64,000 nucleotides of DNA from Fulvimarina endophytica (lineage in GTDB: Bacteria; Pseudomonadota; Alphaproteobacteria; Rhizobiales; Rhizobiaceae), in the NCBI RefSeq assembly GCF_003403015.1, contig NZ_QURL01000008.1, forward strand, positions 62,001-126,000, in the 5' to 3' direction. A program made the translations under genes and the position numbers. Below are positions 8,319-16,385 of the stretch, piece after piece. The notes under the pieces were generated by a model, which ran no database searches, had not been told where the DNA came from, and saw only the letters and a program-made list of their open reading frames with translations. Within the stretch, counting starts at the first letter, position 1. Each line of letters begins with the position of its first letter.

Positions 8319-9988
8319 CCAATCCCCGCCACAACATCCGCGACGTCCGCAGCCCGAGGGGCACCGAGATTTCGGCCAAGAGCTGGCTCACCGAAGCCCC
8401 GCTGCGCATGCTCATGAACAATCTCGATGCCGAAGTCGCCGAGAACCCCCATGAGCTGGTCGTCTATGGCGGCATCGGCCGGGCGGCGCGCACCTGGGAC
8501 GATTTCGACCGCATCGCCGCCAGCCTGCGCACCCTCGACGAGGACGAGACGCTGCTCGTCCAGTCCGGCAAGCCGGTCGGCGTCTTCCGCACCCACAAGG
8601 ACGCGCCGCGCGTCATCATCGCCAACTCCAACCTCGTGCCCCACTGGGCGACCTGGGACCATTTCAACGAGCTGGATAAGAAGGGCCTGGCCATGTACGG
8701 CCAGATGACCGCCGGTTCCTGGATCTATATCGGCACGCAGGGCATCGTGCAGGGCACCTACGAGACCTTCGTCGAGGCCGGGCGCCAGCATTACGGCGGC
8801 AATCTGAAGGGCAAATGGGTGCTGACCGGCGGGCTCGGCGGCATGGGCGGGGCCCAGCCGCTCGCCGCCGTCATGGCCGGCGCCTCCTGCCTTGCCATCG
8901 AGTGCAACCCGGATTCCATCGATTTCCGCCTGCGCACCCGCTATGTCGACGAGAAGGCCGAGACGCTGGACGAGGCCATGGCGATGATCGAGGCCTGGAC
9001 GAAGGCCGGCGAGGCGAAATCCGTCGGTCTTCTCGGCAATGCCGCCGAGATCCTGCCCGAGATGGTCCGGCGCGGCATCCGCCCCGATATCGTCACCGAC
9101 CAGACCTCCGCCCACGACCCGATCAACGGCTATCTGCCGGCCGGCTGGACCATGGGCGAGTGGCGCGCGAAGCGCGAAAGCGACCCGAAGGCGGTCGAGA
9201 AGGCGGCACGCGCCTCCATGCGCACCCATGTGGAAGCGATGCTGGCCTTCCACGAACAGGGCGTTCCGACGCTGGATTACGGCAACAATATCCGCCAGGT
9301 GGCGAAAGACGAGGGGCTGGAAAACGCGTTCGACTTTCCGGGCTTCGTGCCGGCCTATATCCGGCCGCTCTTCTGCCGGGGCGTCGGGCCGTTCCGCTGG
9401 GCCGCGCTCTCCGGCGATCCGGAGGATATCTACAAGACCGACGCCAAGGTGAAGGAACTCCTGCCGGACAATCACCACCTCCACCGCTGGCTCGACATGG
9501 CGCGGGAGCGGATCAGCTTCCAGGGCCTGCCGGCGCGCATCTGCTGGGTGGGTCTCGGCGATCGTCACAGGCTTGGCCTCGCCTTCAACGAGATGGTCGC
9601 CTCGGGCGAACTCAAGGCGCCGGTCGTCATCGGCCGCGATCACCTCGATTCCGGCTCGGTCGCCTCGCCCAATCGCGAGACCGAGGCGATGAAGGACGGC
9701 TCGGACGCCGTCTCCGACTGGCCGCTCCTCAACGCGCTTCTCAACACCGCATCGGGCGCGACATGGGTCTCGCTCCACCATGGCGGCGGCGTCGGCATGG
9801 GCTTCTCCCAGCATTCGGGCATGGTGATCTGCGCCGATGGCAGCGAGGATGCGGCGCGCCGGCTGGAGCGTGTTCTCTGGAACGATCCGGCGACCGGCGT
9901 CATGCGCCACGCGGATGCCGGCTATGACGAGGCCCTCGACTGCGCCCGCGAACAGGGCCTGCGCCTGCCTGCGATCCTCGGCAACTGA
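8315..9988 (+). CDS. hutU: Urocanate hydratase HutU
   Basis: HutU hydrates urocanate to imidazolonepropionate using tightly bound NAD+ as electrophile. The 557-aa length is standard. Conserved stretches seen include the glycine-rich GGLGGMGGAQPLA near residue 173, NNIRQVA, PLFCRGVGPFRWAALSGD (the region of the family's conserved cysteine) and SLHHGGGVGMGFSQHSG. It is translationally coupled to hutG (ATGA) and followed after 9 bp by hutD. Confidence 0.97.
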   Translation: MTNPRHNIRDVRSPRGTEISAKSWLTEAPLRMLMNNLDAEVAENPHELVVYGGIGRAARTWDDFDRIAASLRTLDEDETLLVQSGKPVGVFRTHKDAPRVIIANSNLVPHWATWDHFNELDKKGLAMYGQMTAGSWIYIGTQGIVQGTYETFVEAGRQHYGGNLKGKWVLTGGLGGMGGAQPLAAVMAGASCLAIECNPDSIDFRLRTRYVDEKAETLDEAMAMIEAWTKAGEAKSVGLLGNAAEILPEMVRRGIRPDIVTDQTSAHDPINGYLPAGWTMGEWRAKRESDPKAVEKAARASMRTHVEAMLAFHEQGVPTLDYGNNIRQVAKDEGLENAFDFPGFVPAYIRPLFCRGVGPFRWAALSGDPEDIYKTDAKVKELLPDNHHLHRWLDMARERISFQGLPARICWVGLGDRHRLGLAFNEMVASGELKAPVVIGRDHLDSGSVASPNRETEAMKDGSDAVSDWPLLNALLNTASGATWVSLHHGGGVGMGFSQHSGMVICADGSEDAARRLERVLWNDPATGVMRHADAGYDEALDCAREQGLRLPAILGN

Positions 9989-9997
9989 GGCGGCGCC

Positions 9998-10597
9998 GTG
10001 CGCATCTTAAGAGCCGGTGACCACAGGCGCATGGCCTGGAAGAACGGCGGCGGCGAGACCATCGAGATCGCCGTCCATCCTGCGGGCGCCGGCCTCGACG
10101 GTTTCGACTGGCGCATCTCCATGGCGCGGGTCGAGAGCGACGGGCCGTTTTCGGCCTTTCCCGGGGTGGACCGGACGCTCGCGATCCTCGAAGGCGAGGG
10201 GATGGAACTCGACATCGACGGGTTCGGACGGCACCGGCTGACGCCCGAGACCGCGCCCTTCACCTTTCCCGCCGATGCGGCGACTGAGGCTTCGCTCCTG
10301 GGCGGCCCGATCACCGACCTCAACGTGATGGCACGGCGCGGGACGGCGAAGCATCGTGTGAGCCGGATCGACATCTCCTCGGAGACATCGGTCCGCCCGT
10401 GCGCCGAATGGACCATTCTCATCCCGCTCGGCCCCGTCGCCTCTAAGGCCGGGGAGGGATCATCGGCAATGCTCGGCCCGAGGGATGCGCTTCTCCTCGA
10501 GCGGGGCGATCCGTCCATCCTCCTGCGGACGGATATGCCGCAGACGGCCTTTCTCATCGAAATCGATCCGTGCGAGGAGGCTTCGGGCACGCCCTGA
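9998..10597 (+). CDS. hutD: HutD family protein
   Basis: This 199-aa cupin-like protein of the HutD family has a recognisable N-terminus (RMAWKNGGGETIEIAV, then FDWRISMARVESDGPFS). HutD is needed for fitness on histidine in Pseudomonas; a governor-like role that limits pathway flux has been proposed, but no enzyme activity is established. It starts with GTG 9 bp after hutU and closes the hut operon. Confidence 0.88.
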   Translation: MRILRAGDHRRMAWKNGGGETIEIAVHPAGAGLDGFDWRISMARVESDGPFSAFPGVDRTLAILEGEGMELDIDGFGRHRLTPETAPFTFPADAATEASLLGGPITDLNVMARRGTAKHRVSRIDISSETSVRPCAEWTILIPLGPVASKAGEGSSAMLGPRDALLLERGDPSILLRTDMPQTAFLIEIDPCEEASGTP

Positions 10598-10675
10598 GGC
10601 CCGGCACCTCGCAAGCGGGCCCGACATTCGGGGCGATGCCGCCCCTTTCGGGACATCATCTGGAGAGACGACCCC

Positions 10676-12091
10676 ATGGCCCGTTCCGATCTTCCCGAGG
10701 GCTTCATCGAACGTCTGAAGTCACTTGTCGGCGAGCGCAATGTGCGGACGGGAGACGAGGTGCGCGCCATGGATCCGGGCTGGGACCCGGCCAATCTCGG
10801 CGCCGGCGTTCTCGCGCGGCCCGGCGATACCGAGGACCTTGCGGCCGTGGTGCGTCTTTGCCGGGAGGCCGGCGTCTCGATCGTCACCCATGGCGGCCTG
10901 ACCGGGCTCGTGGGCGGGGCGATCTCGGCCGAAGGGCAGGTCATCCTCTCGACCGCGCGGCTCGACGCGATCGAGCGCCTCGACCCTGTCGAGCGGACCG
11001 TCGTCGCCGGTGCCGGCGTCACCCTGCAGGCGCTGCAGGAGGCCGCCGCGCCCCACGGCCTCGACGTCGGCATCGATCTGCCCTCGCGCGGCACGGCGAC
11101 CCTCGGCGGCATGGCCTCCACCAATGCCGGCGGGGTCATGGCCTTCCGCAACGGCGTCATGCGCCATCGCGTCCTCGGCCTCGAAGCCGTCCTGCCGGAT
11201 GGCACGATCTTCAACGACCTGACACGCGTCGTGAAGACCTCGGCGGGCTACGACCTCAAGCATCTTCTCGTCGGCGCGGAAGGCACGCTCGGCGCGATCA
11301 CCCGCCTTGCACTGAAGCTCGATCCGATGCCCCATGCGCGGGCGAGCGCGCTCCTCTCGCTGCCGAGCGTGGACGCGGTTCTCGACACGATCAATATCGC
11401 GATCGGAATGCCGGGGGTCGATCTGCGTGCGGCCGAAGCGATGTGGCGTCCGTTCCTGACGCTGACCTCCAAGGCTCTGGGATGGGCCGACCCGGCCATC
11501 GATCTTAAGGCGCCGGTCTTCCTGCTCCTGACGATCGGCGGGGCCGAACATGGCGATCTCCAGAACGGGCTCGAAACCCTGTTCGAGGCGGTTCTCGACC
11601 GTCATCCCGATGTGGGCGGGCTGATCGCTGGCTCCTCGCTTCAGGAGGAAGAGATCTGGCGCCTGCGCGAGGACACCGATCTCGTCTACCGCGCCTTTCC
11701 CGCAGCGCCCTCCTTCGACATCTCCCTGCCTCAGTCGGAGATCCCGGCCTATCTCCTGCGGCTGGAGGAGGATCTGGCGGCGATCGATCCGACGCTCGAG
11801 CCGCTGATCTTCGGCCATCTCGCCGACGGCAATCTCCATATCATCCTCAACAGACCGGGTTCGCTCGATCCGGATCTGCGGAAGCGGATCGAGGCCGCGA
11901 TCTACCGGGACATCGCCTCGCGCGGCGGCTCGTTCTCCGCAGAACACGGCGTCGGCTCCAAGCGGATCGGCGCGCTCCGGGCGACCTCGGATGCGCGCAA
12001 GCTCGATCTCATGGGACAGATCAAGGCCGTTCTCGATCCCAGCAACCTGTTCAATCCGGGCAAGCTCTTCGCCGAACCCCCGTCCAGCTGA
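10676..12091 (+). CDS. FAD-binding oxidase, GlcD/D-2-hydroxyacid dehydrogenase type
   Basis: This 471-aa protein has an FAD-binding_4 (PCMH) domain with THGGLTGLVGGA near residue 77, then RGTATLGGMASTNAGG. The FAD-oxidase C-terminal domain carries FGHLADGNLH and EHGVGSKR. The family oxidises D-2-hydroxy acids such as D-lactate, glycolate (GlcD) or D-2-hydroxyglutarate. It lies 78 bp after hutD with its own GGAGAG ribosome site and may be read from the hut promoter. A link to histidine breakdown, which yields glutamate, would suit 2-hydroxyglutarate, but this is inference. The next element downstream is a CRISPR array 51 bp away. Confidence 0.85.
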   Translation: MARSDLPEGFIERLKSLVGERNVRTGDEVRAMDPGWDPANLGAGVLARPGDTEDLAAVVRLCREAGVSIVTHGGLTGLVGGAISAEGQVILSTARLDAIERLDPVERTVVAGAGVTLQALQEAAAPHGLDVGIDLPSRGTATLGGMASTNAGGVMAFRNGVMRHRVLGLEAVLPDGTIFNDLTRVVKTSAGYDLKHLLVGAEGTLGAITRLALKLDPMPHARASALLSLPSVDAVLDTINIAIGMPGVDLRAAEAMWRPFLTLTSKALGWADPAIDLKAPVFLLLTIGGAEHGDLQNGLETLFEAVLDRHPDVGGLIAGSSLQEEEIWRLREDTDLVYRAFPAAPSFDISLPQSEIPAYLLRLEEDLAAIDPTLEPLIFGHLADGNLHIILNRPGSLDPDLRKRIEAAIYRDIASRGGSFSAEHGVGSKRIGALRATSDARKLDLMGQIKAVLDPSNLFNPGKLFAEPPSS

Positions 12092-12142
12092 TCCGCCCGG
12101 CTCGCCCCACCGGCCCGGCGGGGCGATCTGGACGATGACATG

Positions 12143-12449
12143 GTTTCGATCCACGCCTCCGCGAGGGAGGCGACCCTCGGCCCCGCGCTGCTCCATCGAC
12201 TGGAGCGCTCGCTTGTTTCGATCCACACCTCCGCGAGGGAGGCGACCTTTCGGTCTGGCTCATGACCGCCGGAGCGTTGACGTTTCGATCCACACCTCCG
12301 CGAGGGAGGCGACCCGTGCAGGCGGGCCAGCGCTATTACGACACCCCCGTTTCGATCCACGCCTCCGCGAGGGAGGCGACCGGCAGCCCCTCACCGTTTA
12401 CGACCGCACCATGGGACGTTTCGATCCACGCCTCCGCGAGGGAGGCGAC
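12143..12449 (-). CRISPR. CRISPR array 1, type I-C repeats, 5 repeats and 4 spacers
   Basis: Five 32-bp repeats lie at 12143-12174, 12215-12246, 12282-12313, 12349-12380 and 12418-12449. Spacers are 40, 35, 35 and 37 bp. On the plus strand each repeat begins GTTTCGATCCAC and ends GGGAGGCGAC, so the usual type I-C orientation (ending GTGGATCGAAAC) is on the minus strand. Repeats two and three share one G-to-A change. The leader is on the right (12450-12507), which supports leftward transcription. No cas gene is adjacent; the matching effector genes are about 42 kb away at 54090-60096. Confidence 0.97.
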
Positions 12450-12507
12450 GGTCCATTCTGTAAGCGATGACGAACACTGCGAAAACCCGCTGTTCGGTGC
12501 GAACCCA
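12450..12507 (-). promoter_or_regulatory. CRISPR leader of array 1
   Basis: This 58-bp block abuts the last repeat of array 1 and matches the block beside array 2 (53989-54046) at about 51 of 58 positions, including the identical run GCGAAAACCCGCT. Sequence shared only at the same end of two arrays is what a leader looks like. It fixes transcription to the minus strand. Confidence 0.85.
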
Positions 12508-12962
12508 TCGGTGAGCGCGGCTTATCCTAGGAGGCGCACCTGCTGCGACGGCGAGTTCGGCAATCATTTCAAGGGTTTGGCCGATGTGCGAACGTGTCGG
12601 CGTTTTCGGTCACGCTTCGGGTCCGCGTGTGAACGGACCGCGATCGAGGGCGCCGCGGGGCTGGGCTGCGACGATCGCGGGATGGAGGCGAAGAGCGCGC
12701 CTAAACGATCAGCGGACCCTTGAGATCCGTCGCGGGTTTGACACCCATATGCTCGATGCGGCGCACACCGCCCAGGCTCGCTAGTCGGCGCGGGATTTCG
12801 GGATCGCGAAATGCGGAGCCCTTGCGTCCTCGTCTCACATGCCGGCTGCCATCTCTGCCTCTCGTTCCTGGCGGGTGTTCGCCGTCCGCCGAAACTTCGC
12901 TGTTGACATCCAATAAGTTGGCATACCAAAATACAATCATACAAGACGGAGAGCCAAACGCG
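12508..12962. other. Intergenic region between CRISPR leader and DUF1185 operon
   Basis: No convincing gene was seen. A minus-strand reading frame ending near 12721 has a protein-like tail (VKPATDLKGPLIV) but no credible start or upstream domain, so it may be a remnant. The last 60 bp are AT-rich and hold the promoter of the next operon: TTGACA at 12903-12908 and the inverted repeat TTGGCATACCAA at 12918-12929. Confidence 0.5.
12918..12929. promoter_or_regulatory. Candidate GntR operator upstream of DUF1185 operon
   Basis: TTGG-N4-CCAA is a short inverted repeat directly downstream of a TTGACA box (12903-12908) and 33 bp before the first start codon of the operon. FCD-type GntR regulators often use short palindromes of this kind, and such a regulator gene (21966-22664) ends the operon. 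No second copy was found near that gene. Confidence 0.4.
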
Positions 12963-13571
12963 ATGTCGACGAATGCCAGGATCCGCAAGACCTTGCTTCA
13001 GGTGGAGACGACCCTCATCGAGGGCGGACGCGAGGCGCCGACGCCCCTGAAGCTCTTCACGGCGGCGGCCGTCGTCGAAAATCCCTGGGCCGGTCAGGGC
13101 TTCGTCGAGGATCTGAAGCCCGGCATCACCGCCGTCGCTCCCGAACTCGGCGAGCTTCTCACGGCCATGATCATCGACGCCGTCGGCTCGGGAGAGGCCG
13201 TCGAGGGTTACGGGAAGTCGGCGATCGTCGGCTTGTCGGGCGAGGTGGAGCACGCTTCGGCGCTCATTCACACGCTGCGTTTCGGCAACCACTTCCGCAC
13301 CGCCGTCGGCGCCAAATCCTATCTGTCGTTCTGCAACACCCGTGGGCCCGCGAACGCGCCGCTGATGATCCCGCTGATGGACAAGAACGATGCGGGCCGC
13401 CGCTCGCATTATCTCACCATCCAGACTGCGATCCCCGACGCGCCGGCTCATGACGAAATCGTCGTCGCCCTGGGCGCATCGGTCGGCGGACGGCCGCATC
13501 ACCGGATCGGCGATCGCTATCAGGATCTGAAGGAACTCGGCCACGACGTCGAAAATCCGGCATCCGTCTGA
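12963..13571 (+). CDS. DUF1185 'amino acid synthesis' family protein
   Basis: This 202-aa protein belongs to the DUF1185/AA_synth family (recognised from VENPWAGQGFVEDL, EGYGKSAIVG, ALIHTLRFGNHFR and HDEIVVALGAS). The family name is historical and no enzymatic reaction is firmly established. The ATG at 12963 follows a GGAGAG site; upstream in-frame codons lie in the promoter region and were not used. It is the first gene of a seven-member catabolic-looking operon with flavin monooxygenase components. In that context it may open or isomerise a ring, or process an amide, but this is speculation. Confidence 0.8.
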   Translation: MSTNARIRKTLLQVETTLIEGGREAPTPLKLFTAAAVVENPWAGQGFVEDLKPGITAVAPELGELLTAMIIDAVGSGEAVEGYGKSAIVGLSGEVEHASALIHTLRFGNHFRTAVGAKSYLSFCNTRGPANAPLMIPLMDKNDAGRRSHYLTIQTAIPDAPAHDEIVVALGASVGGRPHHRIGDRYQDLKELGHDVENPASV

Positions 13572-13588
13572 GGATCGGACGAGAGCGG

Positions 13589-14407
13589 ATGCAGATCGTG
13601 ACCAGCCCCGACGAACTCAAGGTCGATCGCGCGCGAACGCCGCGCGGTGCAGCCTATCACGCGGTGGGGGAGGGCGAGCCTCTGGTTCTCATCCACGGCG
13701 TCGGCATGCGTCTCGAGGCCTGGGCTCCGCAGATCGCGGCCTTCTCCGAGAGCCATTGGGTCGTCGCGGTGGACATGCCGGGACACGGAGGCAGCGCACC
13801 CTTGAAGACCGGCGCGGACCTGACGGATTTCGTCGCCTGGTTTGCCGATGTCCTCGACGACCTCGGCCTCGACAGGGTCAATGTCGCCGGTCACTCCATG
13901 GGCGCATTGATCGCGGGGGGCGCGGCCGCGACGCTGGGCGAGCGGATCGCCCGGGTCGCCCTTCTCAACGGGGTCTATCTGCGCGGCGAGGAGGCCGCCG
14001 CAGCGGTTCGGCAGCGCGCCGCCCTCATCGAGGCGGGCGCCGCGATCGATCTCGACGGGCCTCTGCGCCGCTGGTTCGGCGAAGGCAGCGAACATCGGGA
14101 CTATTACCGCCAGACCCGCCACTGGCTGGAGGGTGTCGACCCGAACGGTTACGCCACCGCCTATTCGGCCTTCGCGAACGGCGATGCGACCTTCGCCGGC
14201 GCATGGCCCGGGATACGGTGCCCGGCCCTGTTCCTGACCGGACGGGACGACCAGAATTCCACGCCCTTAATGGCCGAGGCGATGGCGGAGGCTGCGCCGC
14301 GCGGCCGGGCCGTGGTGATCGAGGGGCGGCACATGGTGAACCTGACCGCGCCCGGCCGCGTGAATGCCATCATGCGCGAATGGCTGGAGGAGGGAACGGA
14401 GCAATGA
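13589..14407 (+). CDS. Alpha/beta hydrolase
   Basis: This 272-aa alpha/beta-hydrolase-fold protein has an oxyanion region HGVGMRLEAW near residue 32 and the nucleophile elbow GHSMGAL (Ser near residue 103). A late Asp lies in TGRDDQNS and the catalytic His in EGRHMVNL near 250. It starts 17 bp after the DUF1185 gene and overlaps the flavin reductase gene by four bases. In the Rut-like arrangement with a flavin monooxygenase it would hydrolyse the oxygenated product. The substrate is unknown. Confidence 0.88.
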   Translation: MQIVTSPDELKVDRARTPRGAAYHAVGEGEPLVLIHGVGMRLEAWAPQIAAFSESHWVVAVDMPGHGGSAPLKTGADLTDFVAWFADVLDDLGLDRVNVAGHSMGALIAGGAAATLGERIARVALLNGVYLRGEEAAAAVRQRAALIEAGAAIDLDGPLRRWFGEGSEHRDYYRQTRHWLEGVDPNGYATAYSAFANGDATFAGAWPGIRCPALFLTGRDDQNSTPLMAEAMAEAAPRGRAVVIEGRHMVNLTAPGRVNAIMREWLEEGTEQ

Positions 14408-15345
14408 CCGATCCGGTGATCGACGCGCGTGCGCTTCGCGATGCGTTCGGAGCCTTCATCACGGGCGTCACGGTGGTGACGGCCCATCACGCGGACGGAC
14501 GCCCCCTCGGCTTCACGGCCAATTCGTTCTCGTCCGTCTCCCTCGATCCGCCGCTTCTTTGCGTCTGCCTCGCCAAGACCTCCAGCAATTTCGAAGCGAT
14601 GACCGAGGCGAGGGGGTTCGCCGTCAACATCCTCTCGGAGGATCAGAAGGCCGTCTCCAACACCTTTGCGAGCCGCGTGCCGGATCGCTTCGCGGATGTC
14701 GAATGGGAGGCGGGGCCGCACGGCGCGCCGATCCTTCCCGAATCCGCCGCCTGGTTCGACTGCTCCACCCATCAGATCGTCGATGCCGGCGACCATGTGA
14801 TGCTTCTTGGGCGTGTCGAAGCCTTCAAGAACAACGGCCATAGCGGTCTGGGCTATGCCCGTGGAAGCTACTTCACCTCGGCCCTCGCCAAGCGGGCGGT
14901 CGAGGCTGCGGGCAGCGAGGGCGAGACGGTCCTCGGCGCCGTCGTCGAGCGGGCCGGGTCGATCCTTCTTCTGGAGGCTGCGAACGGCAAGCTCGCGCTT
15001 CCCACCTGCCGCGCTTCCGGCGACAATCCGATCGAGGGCCTCGTCGCCGAGATCGCGGCGCGGACCGGCCTCACCGCCGAGATCGGTTTCCTCTATTCGG
15101 TCTACGAGGAGCGGGGCTCCAACCGGCAGCACATCGTCTACCGCGCGAGCGTTTCCGAGGGTGAGCCGCTAGGCGGCGGCTTCTTCGATCTTTCCGATCT
15201 GCCGCTGGAGCGGATCGACCGGCCGCAGAGCGTCGACATCGTCAAGCGGTTCCGCGCCGAGAGCGAACTCGGCCAGTTCGCCATCTATTTCGGCAACGAG
15301 ACGGACGGGCGCATCCATTCCCTCACGAAGGAGCATCGGCCATGA
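14404..15345 (+). CDS. Flavin reductase domain fused to Nudix-like domain
   Basis: This 313-aa protein has an N-terminal flavin-reductase-like FMN-binding domain (about residues 1-165: AFGAFITGVTVVTA, GFTANSFSSVSLDPPL, VNILSEDQ). Its C-terminal half resembles Nudix hydrolases (AIEIAARTG-like region near 215-235, then a beta-rich tail), but a complete Nudix box is not visible. It would supply reduced flavin to the LLM monooxygenase whose start codon overlaps its stop (ATGA). The true start at 14404 overlaps the hydrolase stop; the longer frame upstream is a shadow of the hydrolase gene. Confidence 0.85.
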   Translation: MTDPVIDARALRDAFGAFITGVTVVTAHHADGRPLGFTANSFSSVSLDPPLLCVCLAKTSSNFEAMTEARGFAVNILSEDQKAVSNTFASRVPDRFADVEWEAGPHGAPILPESAAWFDCSTHQIVDAGDHVMLLGRVEAFKNNGHSGLGYARGSYFTSALAKRAVEAAGSEGETVLGAVVERAGSILLLEAANGKLALPTCRASGDNPIEGLVAEIAARTGLTAEIGFLYSVYEERGSNRQHIVYRASVSEGEPLGGGFFDLSDLPLERIDRPQSVDIVKRFRAESELGQFAIYFGNETDGRIHSLTKEHRP

Positions 15346-16385
15346 AACTCTCGCTCTTCGTCCATATGGAGCGTCTCAACGAAGGACAGTCCCAGAAGCA
15401 GCTCTACGGGGAGTTTCTGGCGCTCTGCGAGATCGCCGATCGGGCCGGCCTGCACGCCATCTGGACCGGCGAGCATCACGGCATGGATTTCACCATCGCG
15501 CCGAACCCGTTCGTGACCATCGCGGACCTCGCCAACCGCTTCAAGAACGTGCGTCTGGGGACGGGGACGGTCGTCGCGCCGTTCTGGCATCCGATCAAGC
15601 TCGCCGGCGAAGCGGCGATGACGGATCTGATCACCGGCGGTCGCCTCGATCTCGGAATCGCGCGGGGCGCCTATTCCTACGAATACGAGCGTCTGTCGCC
15701 GGGTCTCGATGCCTGGAGCGCCGGCCAGAAGATGCGCGAGGTCATACCGGCCACCCAGAAACTCTGGGCCGGCGATTACGCTCACGAGGGCGAGTTCTGG
15801 AGCTTTCCTTCGACGACCTCCGCGCCGCGTCCCGTCCAGCAACCCGGACCGCCGATCTGGGTGGCCGCACGCGATCCCAACAGCCACGACTTCGCCGTCG
15901 CCAACGACTGCAATGTGCAGGTCACGCCGCTCTGGCAGGACGACAGCGAAGTGCGCACCCTCATGGATCGCTTCGAGACCGCCTGCGCGGACCATGCGGA
16001 CAAGCCGCGCCCGAAGATCATGCTCCTGCGCCATACCTATGTGGGCACGGACGAGAGCGATCTCGATCAGGCGGCCGAAGAACTCTCGGTCTACTACAAC
16101 TACTTCTTCGCCTGGTTCAAGAACGACCGCTCGGTGCGCCAGGGACTGATCGATCCGCCGCTGACCTCCGACGAACTGGCCGCCAATGCGATGATCTCGC
16201 CGAAGGCCCTGCGTGCCAACAATGTCGTCGGTGACGCGGACACCGTCATCGAGCGGCTGAAGGCCTACGAAGCGATGGGCTATGACGAATACGCCTTCTG
16301 GATCGATACGGGCATGAGCTTCGAGCGCAAGAAGGCCTCCCTCGAACGCTTCGTTCGCGACGTCGCCCCGGCATTCGCGTCATGA
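15342..16385 (+). CDS. LLM-class flavin-dependent monooxygenase
   Basis: This 347-aa bacterial luciferase-like TIM-barrel protein is recognised by the N-terminus (KLSLFVHMERL), AIWTGEHHGMDF, VRLGTGTVVAPFWHPIKLAGEAAM and DLGIARGAY. Such enzymes insert oxygen using reduced flavin from a partner reductase, which is encoded immediately upstream with a 4-bp overlap. Together they form a two-component monooxygenase comparable in logic to RutA/RutF of pyrimidine degradation. The substrate is unknown and probably arrives through the ABC importer downstream. Confidence 0.9.
   Translation: MKLSLFVHMERLNEGQSQKQLYGEFLALCEIADRAGLHAIWTGEHHGMDFTIAPNPFVTIADLANRFKNVRLGTGTVVAPFWHPIKLAGEAAMTDLITGGRLDLGIARGAYSYEYERLSPGLDAWSAGQKMREVIPATQKLWAGDYAHEGEFWSFPSTTSAPRPVQQPGPPIWVAARDPNSHDFAVANDCNVQVTPLWQDDSEVRTLMDRFETACADHADKPRPKIMLLRHTYVGTDESDLDQAAEELSVYYNYFFAWFKNDRSVRQGLIDPPLTSDELAANAMISPKALRANNVVGDADTVIERLKAYEAMGYDEYAFWIDTGMSFERKKASLERFVRDVAPAFAS

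Noticed and set aside
8132..9910. 592-codon open frame antisense to hutU
   Set aside because: Shadow of a well-conserved gene; no motif or ribosome site.
12701..12988. 95-codon minus-strand frame with a protein-like tail before the DUF1185 operon
   Set aside because: No credible start or domain and it overlaps the operon promoter; noted only as a possible remnant.
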